A model generated the notes under the pieces. The model had not been told where the DNA came from. It saw only the letters and a program-made list of their open reading frames with translations, and searched no databases. A stretch of 64,000 nt of DNA from Eucommia ulmoides. Its lineage: Eukaryota > Streptophyta > Magnoliopsida > Garryales > Eucommiaceae. The stretch lies in the NCBI GenBank assembly GCA_016647705.1, contig CM028339.1, positions 20,448,803-20,512,802 of the forward strand, given 5' to 3'. Shown here piece after piece: positions 32,340 through 43,950 of this stretch. Position numbers and translations under genes: made by a program. How positions within the stretch are numbered: position 1 is the stretch's first letter; each line of letters opens with the position of its first letter.

Positions 32340-32640
32340 ATGTTGAAATTGATGTCGAAATTGGATAACTAGTGCTAAGCCCCTGTCTCTTCATCTTGCT
32401 CACAGACTTCTTGTGATCGTTCACAAATCTGTCCAGCTCCAGAGCATCTCTGTATTGATTACCTCGATATCAAGCTCAATCTCGTCCCCTTCCTGAGCCA
32501 AATGAGAATTCCTCTTCTTTATGATCTGCACCAACTTATCCATCTTCTCTGGCGGTAAGTTTTGTAGATTCACTCCCAATTTTGCCTTCTCCTCGAAACT
32601 CATCGGCTGTTTATTAGGATCCTTTGTTATGCACCAGGTT
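32340..32640 (-). pseudogene. Captured GTE/BET bromodomain-protein fragment (NET domain)
   Basis: The minus strand reads D-P-N-K-Q-P-M-S-F-E-E-K-A-K-L-G, then L-P-P-E-K-M-D-K-L-V-Q-I-I-K-K-R-N, then D-E-I-E-L-D-I-E-V. After a frame change near 32437 it continues L-E-L-D-R-F-V-N-D-H-K-K-S-V-S-K-M-K-R. This is the NET (extra-terminal) domain of plant GTE transcription regulators, normally downstream of the bromodomain; it binds partner proteins in chromatin. One missing base (where a Trp-Glu pair is normal) shifts the frame. No bromodomain is present. It would not give a working protein. Confidence 0.85.
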
Positions 32641-32775
32641 GTTTAATTGTTGGGATCCTTTGTTATGCACCAGGTTGTTTAAGTTCTGCAGATTTACTCA
32701 CTAGGTTCATTGCTCTTTTTTTCTTTTTCTTTTTAGTCCATTGTTATGCACCAGGTTGTTTAATTGTTAATTTTT
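32625..32775. repeat. Short direct repeats at the edge of the GTE fragment
   Basis: The phrase TTGTTATGCACCAGGTTGTTTAA occurs three times at about 32623, 32660 and 32741, the first as part of the captured exon edge. It suggests slippage or repair during capture. Confidence 0.7.
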
Positions 32776-33690
32776 TGTTCATGTTTTTGATAATATTATT
32801 TGTTTGTTGTTTCAGCTCAATTTCGTTGTTCAATTTTGGTGATACCAAGTTCGTTGCTACCAGGTTTGTTCCTCTTTTTTTTCTTCGTTGCTCTACAATT
32901 GCATGCTACTTTTTCTGTTGATGAGTGTTCTCTCTAAAGTTTGTTGCATGTTCTTTATGTTTCCTGTTCTATTCTACTTCCATGTTCTCTTTGATTAATT
33001 CATCATCGTCGATTAATCCATTGTTGATTATGTTTTCTAGTACTGCTGCTTGCATGCCTTCACTTGCAATATTCTAGTAGCCGAGTGTTCTCTCCAAAGT
33101 CAGTTGCATGTTGTTTTTGTTTTTGTTTTAGTTCGGCTTTCTCATGCCATTGTTTTGTTTTGGTTCCTTCCTGTTTGAGGATGTTTGTGTTTTGCTTGGT
33201 TTGGCTTCCTTTCATCATGTCATTATTTTTTTGTTCATATATTGGTTAATGGTTTTGTTTTTTTTTGGTTATTATTTAGCTTGTGTATTTGGATAGTTTG
33301 TTTTGCCTTATATCTTGCACTTTTTTGTTTTGTTTTGTAGAAAATTATGGGATTGACTTACTTTATGTTGGATCAGTTGAGAAAGGAGGCGAAGTATTGC
33401 ATAAAAAATATATTTAACACATATTTAGTATGTATATTGCTTTTGTAGTTAAACTTTGTTTTTATTTATGAATAGTGGCTTAGATGTTGAAAGGAAGTAG
33501 TGACCTATGACGGGTATAATTTTGTGTATCTTGAGGGTTTTTAATTTCTCATTTTAATGAAAAATTTTGAGTTCTTTATGTATTTTGTATTGTGAGGAAT
33601 TTTTAGTTTTTACTGTTTGGATTTAGAGTATTTTGATATTTTAAAATAATTTTAAATTAAAAAAAAAAAAAATTAGATACTTTTTGGGAT
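32776..33690. other. S5 interior, T-rich, nothing recognisable
   Basis: T/G-rich sequence with runs of TTTTG. The open frame at 33064-33249 is low-complexity. A short frame near 33345 (M-G-L-T-Y-F-M) has no family resemblance. Confidence 0.4.
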
Positions 33691-34045
33691 GCTAAATAGT
33701 GCCCTTATTTGTTGGTTTTTGTTTTTTTGTTTTTTTTTTTTTTTTTTATTTATTTTGTGACACATTTTGTGTCTTAATAGATGTTTTTCACAACACTTTG
33801 TAGTGCCCTAATATATATAATTTTAAAAATATAAAATGCTATAGAGACAATATATGGTTTCCTAATATCTATCTAATAGGACACTTATTATTGCCTTACC
33901 AAGTTCAAATAAAAGGGCACTATATAGTTCCACCATTTTGGCGCCTTGGATTGATATCCCAGACTAACAGGATGAGTCTTCCCCCCCCCCCCTGGAAGAG
34001 ATATTTGCTGTAGTTATAGGGGAGACTCAGATTTTCTTCAGGGAG

Positions 34046-34546
34046 ATGAATGACTGGCTCAACGAGTATGAGGATTGTCTTGATAATATTGAGACAACTT
34101 GCGATGAAATTGATGCTACTGTAATATCTCTTCAGATGCAAATCGGTCAGCTAATTTTCTATATTGAGGCCGAGTCAGAAATGGTGGCGCTGAGGGACAC
34201 ACAATCCATATTCATCGAAAGCAACCACGAAGAACTGGAAACAAGTGAGAGGAACTGGGATCAGTTTGAAGACGATGTAAAATCACAATATACCACTTGT
34301 GATTATCTACCATTTGAGATCCACCAAGTGTTGCCACCATTGATCAAATACGATCACGTCTACGAGGATCCGATGTGGCTCACTTGTCCTTCATCGCCTT
34401 TAGCACCGTTCTTTTATACCTACCAAGCACATGAGCTGGCAACAAGTCATGTTGAGAATAAGAGCCGATTAATGGAAAATCTCATCAGTCTTGAGGGCGT
34501 TTTGAATCAAGACCCGTATGTTGTGTTGTACGACGCACACTACTAG
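34046..34546 (+). pseudogene. T1b gag C-terminal part
   Basis: The frame opens in N-E-Y-E-D-C-L-D-N-I-E-T-T-C-D-E-I-D, followed by L-Q-M-Q-I-G-Q-L-I-F-Y-I, aligning with the T1 gag at 9621-10349. It then carries an acidic, Tyr-rich tail ending at a TAG. The capsid domain upstream is missing; between 33924 and 34046 there are stops and a C-run. It shows the family's natural gag C-terminus better than T1 does. Confidence 0.7.
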
Positions 34547-36155
34547 CGGAAGTCGCTCTTTGATGAGCCCTTCTCTATGCCAAGCCAAGGACAATAAACC
34601 AAGAGTTTCTTGGGAGGCAACCCAAGTCTAAAATAAATTAGATCCATCACTGCCTAATTTATTCGGAGGTGAGATTGTCTCGCCTCCCAGGTACGTGTTC
34701 TAAACCCCCGTATTCGTTATCATGCTTTATTGGGATCGCTGATGAGTTACTGTGGACACTGCCCGTTTTAAGTTTGGGGGTGATGTGTAGTATGATATTA
34801 TGTTTTATTGTTTAATTATATGCATGCTTGTTTTGTTTAATTAGTATGTCATTGTTTGTAGTAGTTGTTGTGTGTGCTGAGTTTTATAGTTCATCTAGAC
34901 CATTACCCGATGATGATATTCCCCTAGTTGTTTCTTGAGGTCATGCGTAATGCCCATTCATGTGTGTTCTATGTGATTGATGTTTCGTTGTGGTAAAAGT
35001 TATTGTGGATCCTAATTTGCACAAGCACTTAAACTCAATGTACTAGCTATCTATTGATTTGACATTAATCATCCGTTAGCCAAATTCATGACAATAGGAA
35101 TTCTAGAACCCGATTTGGGGGAAATTCAAGGAGAGGTAGTTCAAGAGATATGATTTAGACATTCATTTTGATCTCTTGAGCCTTTGAAGCTTACCATGTA
35201 ATATCATTTATCCCTTGTTACCCTGTCAAAGCCTATTATTTGTTTCAATTTTGAACACGTAACAATTACCCTAGCTAATTAATTTTTTTTTCCAAACCTT
35301 TATCGCTAAACCTAAGGCACAATTTTAGTGAAATCATGTTAGCATTTGTTTATGCTACTTGAAGTGAGCGGTTGGGTTTTGGGCGAACTATTGATTAGTT
35401 CAGTAATCGAGTACTCACTTGTCATTTTTCTATCATATTTCTGTACCCGTCAAATTATAACAAATCAAATAAGTTTGGGGGTATGTTTGTTTTAAAAAAA
35501 AAAAAAGAATAAATATAGTTTTATTTTTTGTTTTGTCTTGACAAGTGAGTACTACATTTTCAAATATAAGTCCAGGGTTGTTTCGAATTGATCTATGTGG
35601 GGTTATGAGTGTGATTGAGCCAGGTGTTGTGCCTCGGGTATCGTTAAGTTAATAACGTTAACCTATTTTTATATTCCTAATATACCCTTGGCTTTTGAAA
35701 AAAAATAAAAAATGAACCAAGTCCTATTGATCTTTTTGAATTTCTACGCTTACATTAATAGAGAGTGGAACCCAGTCTGGTATATGGATTTAGTATACCT
35801 TATTGGTTTTAGTCATGAACTCTGTTGGTGGATAATCCAATCTGGCCTGTGGATGGTTGTATGATTGAGTTTTCGCACACACACTTGAACATGATCTAGA
35901 ATGGCACTTACTGCCATTGAATGTTGAAATTCTAGAACACCACATGGTGCGTTTGACTCTTGAAATCGATATGATTGGGGGCTGATGGGGGAAAACTTTT
36001 TGGTCGTTAGATGAATTTCAACACTTAAACGTTATTTTTTTTAGTTCATTTGTATTTTTCGTTTTTAGTAATTAAATTTGTTAATAGTTGTGGTAGTTTA
36101 TTTTATTGTGTGGGTGTTTTGTTCAAGGATGAGCAAAATTCCAAGTTTGGGGGTA
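34547..36155 (+). other. T1b 3' non-coding region with three GTTTGGGGGT tracts
   Basis: No coding. AAGTTTGGGGGT occurs at about 34769, 35468 and 36142; the last is the expected polypurine tract and is preceded by CAAGGATGAGCAAA, a worn form of CTTGAGGACAAGCAA. The first follows GGACACTGCC, as in T1 and T2. Confidence 0.6.
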
Positions 36156-36177
36156 GTACCTAAATTGGGATAAATCT

Positions 36178-36336
36178 ATCTCTATAGACCTTTATACCAG
36201 TATATAGGATGCTTTTCCAAAATCGTTCATTGATGATGTTTTAGAAATCCATACTTTTGTAGTTAACAACATCCCTACGTCGTTTTCAAGCAATAGAATA
36301 TCATCAAGTACAACACTAGGAAGCATGCCTTTCCAT

Positions 36337-36367
<31 letters not shown>

Positions 36368-36885
36368 CATAGATCATCCATATTTTTTAGGTGACCAAAC
36401 AATTTGATTGTCTCATGAAAAAGGATGTTCTACCTTCTATAAGCTTGTTTAAGTCCATAAATGGACTTTTGCAACTTGTGCACCTTCTAGCTCTCGCCTT
36501 CAGCAATCAAGCCATCTGGTTGATGCATCTAAATATCTTTCTCTATATTTTCATTGCGAAAAGTTGTCTTCAAATACATCTTCTAGAGTTTATAGTTATG
36601 GTATGAGGCTATAAACAATGAGTGTAAAAAATCAAATTCTAGTGGACTTTAACTTGGTGACCTATGAAAAGGTTTTCTCGTAGTCAAGGTTTTCTTGAAT
36701 AAATCCATTTTACCATCTGAGTTTAGTTTTCTTTTGAGGATCCATTTTTACCCAATGGAAACGATTCTCTCAGGTAGATCCACAAGAGTCTCTACTCAAT
36801 TAGTGTACATGGAGTCCATTTCAGATTTCATTGTTGTTTGCTACTTGTCACTATCGATGTTTAACGTCGCATTTTCATAGTTAGT
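36178..36885 (-). pseudogene. Copia reverse transcriptase remnant
   Basis: Readable blocks from right to left: E-M-D-S-M-Y-T-N, W-I-L-K-R-K, M-H-Q-P-D-G, K-L-Q-K-S-I-Y-G-L-K-Q-A, I-K-L-F-G-H-L-K-N-M-D-D, and V-V-L-D-D-I-L-L-L-E-N-D-V-G. The last block holds the catalytic site, where Y-V-D-D has become V-L-D-D. Frames shift repeatedly. A T-run at 36337-36362 adds poly-Lys to the reading. This is plainly non-functional. Confidence 0.85.
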
Positions 36886-37753
36886 AGGGTCATTATTCTA
36901 CTAAAAGTAGCTTATATCTATCGTTTTGTCCAAGATATCCCAGATATCTATCAGCAGGAGTAGAAGTTCTACTAGATGTATGAGAAATATGTGTTTTGGA
37001 CGTATTTACCACTATTGGTCCCAAATTATCAGTTCGTCCAGCTTGCTTGGTGTCTAACACCAAATCTATCTTTTGCCTAGTATTGGATTCTACGAGAAAC
37101 ACTTCCTCTAAGAATACAGAGAAATTAGTAACAAACACCCTTTGTTTCTCTGGGTGATAAATGAAGTATCATGTGGTTTCCTTAGGATACCCCACAAACT
37201 TGTAAATGTGAATCCTAGATTACAACTTTTCTTCTTCAAGTCTTTTGACATAAATCGGACAACCCCAAATCTTAACGTACTTAAGACACAGTTTCATCTT
37301 TTCTTTTGTGGTGTAATGAGCACAAACTTAGTTGGAAAATTGTTCTATAAATGAGTTGTTGTCATTAAGGTATATTCCCAAAATAAAATTGATAAATTAG
37401 TGTGACTCGTTACCGATATGACTATATCTAACAGGGTCTAATTTTTCCTTTCCGATAAACTATTTAATTGTGGTGTAAGAGGAGGAGTCCACTAAAAAAG
37501 TATACCATTAAGTTTGAGAGAGTATAGAAACTCCACGGACAAGTATTCTCCATTTTGATCTGATCGGAGTGCCTTAATACTCTTCCGGATTTGTTTATCT
37601 AATTCATTTTTTAATTTTTTTTAACTTTCAAAAGAATCAGACTTGTGTCTCACAAGATACACAAAATAATACCTAAAACAATTGTTTATGAAGGTCATAA
37701 AGTATAAATATTCAACTCGAGCTAAGGAGCTCATAGGCTCACACACGTTAATA
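36886..37753 (-). pseudogene. Copia integrase and integrase-RT spacer remnant
   Basis: Blocks include R-S-D-Q-N-G-E-Y-L-S-V-E-F (37575-37535, the second catalytic Asp region of copia integrase), then F-G-V-V-R-F-M-S-K-type fragments and V-F-V-T-N-F-S-V-F-L-E-E-V-F-L (37140-37090), the conserved spacer before reverse transcriptase. Stops and shifts occur every 10-20 codons. Confidence 0.8.
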
Positions 37754-39873
37754 TATACTGTTGGCCTAGTAGAATACAAAAGAGGAGGTGTGAATTGGAT
37801 AATTAAAATTATCAAAATAAAATACTTAATAAATCAAATAATTAATTTTAATCCTAAATTAATTATTATCTTTATATCACAACGAAATTATATAATCAAC
37901 TAGGTGCACACCAAACAACAATAATAAACAAATTAAAGATTGCAGCACACCATAGATTTATACTGGTTCACCAAGTTATTCTTGGCTAATCTAATCCCCC
38001 AAGCCCCATGGAGAGATGCAACCAATAATACTCAAGATCCCTTTAAAGGTAGGAACCAAATCCTCACAACGATTCTTTTACGGGTTCAAAATCAACTTTT
38101 ACAAAATCATTTTTACAGGCTAAGGAAGAACCTCTACTTTTTATAGGTTAAAGAATAACCTAATTCTTTTTAACACAAATACAAAAGAATCAAAACCTCA
38201 CCAATACTCCAAATATCCTTTTATCCAGTAAGGATTGAACCGTTACAAAATTCACTCAAACTCAATTCTATCTAGGAAGAATTACTACTTTAATCTTTTT
38301 ATAGGAAGAAACTGAAAATCGGTTACCCTTTGATTAAATACCCCTAACAGTATTTAATTCGTCACACTACTCACCAATACAAATTGATAAGCAAATAATC
38401 TTACCGGAGCTTCTACCACCTCAGATAAATTAAAACTCGATTAATTTCCCAAATCTAGTGATAGAAAAGTGTGAGATTGAAAATCTGATTTTAAATAAAA
38501 GATGGGTAGCAAATAATTTAGCACGTAATCAGATTTAAGAAATTGTTTATAAAATATTTTATTCAATAAAGAATAAAAAACAATTTCTGAAGATCAATTT
38601 CCAAAAATTAAATAAACAATGCACAATAGAAAGTAATTGGAAAGATCTCACTCATACCGAAAAAATAAATAGAACGTAGTTACTTCAGATCTAGTAGTAA
38701 CAGTGATTAATAGCAAAAGCTTCTCAAGATCGTCTCTTAGAATAGCTCTCACAAAATCTCAGAATGATCTCTTAGAATAGCTCAATATGATTTCTTAATC
38801 ACTTTCACTTCTTAATCATATATGAAAAACGCAGGTTTATATATATGAGATATAAATTACCTCTCTAACAGCTAGTTCTCATGTGTTATGATACATAAAT
38901 GCTCTCTTTGACCCCTTATATCATTATGACTTTATTTTGGTTCAATTCACTTAATTATAGCTTTTAAATCTCTCAATTAAGTCCCCTAAATATTTTTCAA
39001 TCTTAATTAAATAGAATAGAAACAATTTTATATACCAAATTGAGAAACAGTCAAACTTAATGAACCAAATCAATAGGAATTAAATAATAGATGAAGCATA
39101 TCTTAAATATCATAAAATCCCTAAAATCTCTCACAAATCCCAACAAAAAACGGCTACTTTTAGATATGAAATCAGAATCCACAACATCCTAAAACTACGC
39201 CCTCAGTCGACCACTCGATTTAGGATGTAGCCAAGTTAAAGCTGTTGCATTAATCGGTCGACATATCTATCGACTTGGAGATTCAGAGAGTTCCATTTCT
39301 CTTCACAGGTCGACCAACCTGTCAACTTAGAGATACAAAGAGTTTTATTTCTCTTGACCGATTGACTTACCTGTCGACTTAGAGATACAGAGAGTTTCAC
39401 ATGTTTTGTCCGGTCGACCTACTAGTCGACTTATGCATGCTGAATCTCTTTTCTAAACTCATTTTGAACTCATTCTTATTTATGTTTTTTCCCCTTTAAC
39501 CATTTTCTTTTCTAAATAAGCTCCACTAACTTCTTAAATTCCATTTAAGTCAATTATAAATATTTCTTTTCAAATAAACATAGGAGCAAATAATTTCATC
39601 TTATCAAAACACACATAAACAATAAAAACTTTTGTGCCGTGTGTTTTCTTAATTGGAATATTAAGAGTTGAAATTCACTTGAGTTGTTTTTCTTAATTTT
39701 TTCAAACTCTTAATTCTTTATCATCTTTGTCATCATCATTTAGCATTCATTCATAATTTGTTATTGCATCTTCATCACTAGAACTAATAAATTGAAACAC
39801 TTGAACAAACCATTAGTCCCACAAAAAACATCAACATTTAATTGTCCATCAAAATCTGAAGATCAACATATAC
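37754..39873 (+). mobile_element. Solo LTR-A with perfect 5-bp target duplication
   Basis: The sequence 37759-39868 starts TGTTGGCCTAGTAGA and ends GAAGATCAACA, flanked on both sides by TATAC (37754-37758 and 39869-39873). It matches LTR-B (62830 on) and LTR-C (49372-54011), including the early phrase GAGG..GTGAATTGG. There is no internal region, so it is a solo LTR left by recombination between two LTRs. It sits inside the copia element. Confidence 0.9.
39220..39440 (+). repeat. Internal near-repeats of LTR-A with GTCGAC cores
   Basis: Three to four units of about 60-65 bp read GGTCGACCAACCTGTCAACT, then TAGAGATACAGAGAG and TTTCATTTCTC. The analogous part of LTR-C carries GTTAACCGATTG/GTTGACCGACTGG units. 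Confidence 0.75.
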
Positions 39874-40450
39874 CCAACCCAATACTTAAGCAGTCTTTCC
39901 CAAAGTCTAATAAAAGGTAGATTCATCATTTTGGCCATGAGGCAAGATTAACAAGTTGGTAATTTCTCTAAGCTAAATGGGCCCAAGATTCCATCTTTAT
40001 CCATCTTGTTGATTTTTTTTCTTACTAATATGAATTTTCCTTTGTAAGACCTCTTTTTCTTCTTTATCTTTTGGTTCACTTTCAAAGACGAGTTGGGTTA
40101 TCTCTTCCTATTCTTATTTTCTTTTGTGGTGGAAGGCTCGTCCACTATGAGCATCGAACCCTTGGGCCTTTTCATGGTCCCGTCGATGTTCCCTAACATG
40201 TAAACAAGTCCCAAAATAGTGAATTCTATATTTTTTCAAGTTGATGTTCACCAAGAACTAATCAAACATGTATGGCGGCGACTACAAAATAAGATCCACA
40301 GTTAAGTTTTGATCAAGAGGTGACCCCAATTTCTTTAGTTTCTCAACTTGAGTATTATCTTAAGAATATGGTCCCTAACGGATAACCTTGTTGTTATCTT
40401 GGTTCTTAAAATCTTCTTTGTGATGTTATACCTAGCAGTATAACTATGCA
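39874..40450 (-). pseudogene. Copia gag C-terminus and gag-pre-integrase remnant
   Basis: Right to left: Q-V-E-K-L-K-K-L-G-S-P-L then V-D-L-I-L-Q-S-P-P-Y-M-F-D (copia gag, UBN2-like), a Lys-rich stretch, and D-G-I-L-G-P-F-S-L-E-K-L-P-T-C-x-S-C-L (pre-integrase region). It continues to 37753 across LTR-A. The gag start is lost at the CACTA border. Confidence 0.75.
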
Positions 40451-40469
40451 CACTAAAGAGAGATTCAAG

Positions 40470-40640
40470 GTGTAGCCAAAACATTATTGAAAATGGCAGG
40501 AAATAACTTGCGACAAAATATTTTTGTAGCCAAAAGATTTTTATTTTTCTTTTTAATTGGAAACTTCATTGGCTACAAAAACAACTTTTGTAGTAAATTC
40601 CTTTACATAAGACAATGAATGTCAATTTGTAGCTATAATC
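40470..40640. repeat. Left subterminal repeats of the CACTA element
   Basis: TTTTGTAGCC, TTGGCTACAAAAA, TTTGTAGTAAA and TTTGTAGCTA recur within 170 bp. Such repeats bind the TNPD-type protein in En/Spm. Confidence 0.6.
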
Positions 40641-41001
40641 AATAAATAAAAAGTAAACAGAACCATACAATTGTATTAAAAACCAAAAATATTAATATTC
40701 CAATTCTACCAATATCCTTAAACACTAATATGACAAAAACAAAATGTCTTACAAAGCATCATTAGAAAATAATCAAGAAACAAACGATGTTCGTTAAGCG
40801 ATCAATATCATCGATTCCATAATATGTTGAAATCTGCAAATTGTTAAAAAAAAAGAAAAAAAAAAAAAAAAAAAAGCAACTTAGAATAAATTAACCATAA
40901 TTGTAATGTTAAAAAAAATGATTGAACATAATGGGTTACCATGAAGACGAAGATTCTGTAGGTCCTGACTGTTTTCGTGTCATCGATCTCATAATTTTTT
41001 T

Positions 41002-43334
41002 CTACTCCGCTTCCATTGTGTCTATCTTATTTTGTTGATCTTGCAATTTCTGCTCAACCTCTTTCGATGTTCCTTGTGTGGATGAAATTTCATTTGACGA
41101 AGTTTGTCTTGGTCCAAAACCAAGTCCCCCGATGTAACCGGATGTTCTCCCAAGAATGTCATCGCATATGTTATCCTCTGTCTCCGGGTTCTCACTTTCT
41201 TGGGTCTGTTCTAGACGAGCCACCATATTCATCTACAAATTCTAAATACAATTAAAAAAAATTGAATTTTATTTAATGATCATAAAATAGAAATGGTAAG
41301 AAAAAAATGGCTCACATTATCCTCTTCAGCTGCATTAGATATCCATTGCCCATTTGCTCTCTAATGTGTAATCCGATGTAGATCAATCCTACCCCGAGCC
41401 TGCAATTATTGAATTTTTAAGTATATCACATACAATAATTGACAGTAATTTGTTTAAATTAATTAGAATAATAGACAAATACTATTTTTCAAAATGTGGT
41501 GCCGAATGACCTTGAGCTCGAAACATGGTTATAGCATTGCTTATTTCGATTGGTTGAGTTAGTTGAAGATATTTCCTATGAATCGGTAATAAAAGTATGA
41601 ATACATAAATTAACTAGAAATTAAATACTAAGACAATCTTTAAATTTTGAAAAGAAGACATACCTTCCACCTCGGGGACTCAAACAAACCACATAGGCTT
41701 AACCAATCATCCAATTGCATATCTGGCTTATATGGATGTTGACGTGGATCCTTTCCTTCCTTTCCTTCTTTTATCATCCATTTGAAATATCGGACTAGAT
41801 CAAATTTATAATCTGTATACCTATTTGACCACAAAATATTCATGGTTTTCTTCACTTCCGGCAAATATAAACCAACAATCTCAAATTTAGCCTTCAAAAA
41901 TAAAAACAAAAGTTAAATTATAATAAGAATTAAATTATAACAACAATCTCAAATTTATCCTTCAAATAATGAAACAAATTACTAATAAGAATGTTGATAA
42001 TAAGATAAGTTATGTAATTATTAAATTATAATACTTATACCTCAACATGTCTGAGTAATATGATCTTATCTTCATTTGGCACTTTTGTCCACGTGTTCAC
42101 TTCCCCATTTATGGGTGCAAAATTTCTCACAATATACCCCATCTCACTTGAAAACTCACTTGACAAATCATCATCTGTTGGCCTATTAACTAGGGTATCA
42201 AATTCAATTTTCAATGGGTTGTCATTATTAGCTTTCAATAATTTGGTTGTCTCATGTCCTATAGTTGGTCCACGTTTATTGGCGCGAATGCCCTTATCTG
42301 TCGACACAAATTTAATGAAACACAAAAAGAGAAACACAAGAACAGAAACAAAAACAGCAAACAGAAACATAAACAGAAAAAAAATATACGTTTCTGTTCT
42401 GATCAAATTGGGAACAGAAACACAAGAACAGAAACAGAGACAATGCAGAGATAGAAACAAAAACAGCGAACAGAAACACAAATAGGAAAAAAATATAAGT
42501 TTATGTTCTTATCAAATTGGGAACAAAAACACAAGAACAAAAACAGAAACAATGCAGAGACAGAAACAAAAACAGTGAACAGAAACACAAACTAGAAAAA
42601 AATATACGTTTCTATTCTGATCAAATTGGGAATAGAAATAGAGAACAGAAACACAAGAACAAGAACAAAAACAGAAATAATGGAGAGATAGAAACAAACA
42701 CAGCAAACAGAAACACAAAAAAAAAAAAAAATACGTTTATTTTATGATCAAATTGGGAATAGAAACAGAGAAGAAAAACAGAAACAATGCAGAGACAGAA
42801 ATAAAAGCAGCAAACAAAAACACAAACACAAATAGACACCCCAATCTGATGAAAGCAGGGAAAGCTTCTGGGTATTGGAAGAAGCAATTAAAAGCATTAA
42901 AATTCCTAAAATTAACTTTTTATGATTGAGAGCCAATTGGAAGGTGTTGGTTGCATGCATCGACGGAAAGGGAACAAATAAAAGTTAATGGAAGTAGGAA
43001 AACAATTAACTTAGACTGTCGCAAGACTCGATTGAAAGAAAAAGAAAAAAAAAAAAAAAGAGCAAAGCATGATTTATGGACAAACTCTGAACACGAATTT
43101 TGAGAGCATTCTCCCACACAACATTTAAATATTTTGGGCCCAGCACACAACAATTAATCATAGCAAGACAGCCATGACAGCATTTAAAAAAGAAGAAGTT
43201 ATACCTGCACTATTATTTATTTGTGTGTCATCCACACCGTTGCCATCTTGTCCTTGTAATAGAGGAGACACATTATCATTGGTATCATTTGCAGATGACA
43301 CATGTGATCTCAATTGCATTCGGCCAGGTGCCAT
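41002..43334 (-). pseudogene. CACTA TNPD-type protein (Transposase_24, Ptta/En/Spm family), multi-exon
   Basis: In En/Spm this second protein binds subterminal repeats and works with the transposase. ATG at 43334 opens M-A-P-G-R-M-Q-L-R-S. Plausible exons with GT/AG edges are 43334-43205, 42297-42041, 41891-41664, about 41575-41490, about 41400-41300 and 41232-41002. They read R-A-N-K-R-G-P-T-I-G-H, then S-S-E-M-G-Y-I-V-R-N-F, then W-M-I-K-E-G-K-E-G-K-D-P, then D-D-W-L-S-L-C-G-L-F, and last D-D-I-L-G-R-T-S-G-Y-I-G-G-L-G, followed by a C-terminal coiled coil. The first intron holds a minisatellite. Exon 3-5 joins are approximate. Confidence 0.75.
42310..42860. repeat. Minisatellite in the first intron of the TNPD-type gene
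   Basis: About four to five units of roughly 105-120 bp contain GATCAAATTGGGAACAGAAA, then CACAAGAACAGAAACAG, ACAATGCAGAGATAGAAAC and a run of A before TATACGTTT. It is purine-rich on the plus strand. The long open frames on both strands here are artefacts of the repeat. Confidence 0.9.
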
Positions 43335-43487
43335 GTTACCTAAATTATAAGAGGGGAATATAATATTAATTAACATATAATTGAGAAACGAAAATTATGT
43401 TATTTGTTAAACACGGAAAATAGAAGATATGATATAATACATAACAAAAAATGAAATTAAATTGATCTAAAAAAAATTTAATGTGAT

Positions 43488-43870
43488 TACTTATTCTATA
43501 TCACTATCATGCTCTTCGTTTTCATTGACTTTTTCACTGCAATACTCAACAATTGTATCATCTTCTTCACTTTGATTTTCAGATATATTATCTTCTTCTT
43601 CTATAGATTCATTACCATCATCATCGTCACAAGTAAAAGTAATTGGAACAAATGTAGATGGTGAATCAAATTTTTTCCTCTTGCTTTTCTTATATATAGG
43701 TATTGCATCCACTTTCTTTGGTTCGATACCCTTTCTATGTAAATCACCTCCCTCAACAACATCAATAACATGAGCAAATATAGTTGAATCATTCTCTTGG
43801 TAAGCATCATTTGTATTAACATTATAGAAGTGTTCATTTTCTTCTAACGTGTGATTAGCATCTTCTTCAG
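43488..43870 (-). pseudogene. CACTA transposase C-terminal acidic tail
   Basis: Reads K-K-S-K-R-K-K-F then long Asp/Glu/Ser stretches (E-E-E-D-N-I, S-E-E-D-D), the usual end of TNP2-type proteins after DUF4216. It ends at a stop at about 43489. Confidence 0.6.
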
Positions 43871-43950
43871 TTTCTTCTGACTCAGGGATATCCCAAAAAT
43901 GTCTATGTTGTACATGTTGTACGATTCTCTAATTATTACCTAACTTGGTA

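Larger units (their letters stand above)
30564..33923. mobile_element. S5: CACTA-like non-autonomous transposon carrying a GTE gene fragment
   Basis: The left end is CACTACAACAAAAACTG, the CACTACAARAAAA terminus of plant CACTA transposons. It is followed by many short subterminal motifs such as GGGACACTATATG, GTGCCCTATAAAGG and their variants (30595-30900). The mirror set, in inverted sense (AGTGCCCTAATA, AGGACACTTATTA, AAGGGCACTATATAG), fills 33690-33920, so this is the other end. The outermost right terminus is missing, cut at the T1b fragment, so no 3-bp target duplication can be checked. No transposase is seen. The interior carries a CT-rich leader-like stretch and a NET-domain fragment. 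Confidence 0.65.
33924..36155 (+). mobile_element. T1b: second T1-family copy (fragment), opposite orientation
   Basis: From 33924 (ATAGTTCCAC) the plus strand matches the minus strand of T1 from about 10045 leftward: late gag, then the non-coding 3' region, ending at AAGTTTGGGGGTA (36143-36155), where the 3' LTR should follow. Neither LTR is present. Because it lacks N1, it shows the uninterrupted T1 sequence around the N1 site (34665-34690). Confidence 0.8.
36156..37753 (-). mobile_element. Decayed Ty1/copia element: RT and integrase
   Basis: The minus strand reads copia pol in heavily broken frames, with integrase to the right and reverse transcriptase to the left. The left end abuts T1b; the right end is solo LTR-A, beyond which (39869-40450) the element resumes with gag and the pre-integrase region. 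Its LTRs are not found. Confidence 0.8.

Noticed and set aside
40445-40480. Clear left CACTA terminus with target duplication
   Set aside because: CACTAAAGAGAG is only a weak match and flanking bases do not repeat next to 49371. The outer flanks differ (copia on one side, LTR-C on the other), so a rearrangement is likely.
42035-42960. Several overlapping open frames rich in Asn/Lys/Gln or Phe/Cys/Val
   Set aside because: They are readings of the intron minisatellite. Only the 42297-42041 part is a true exon.
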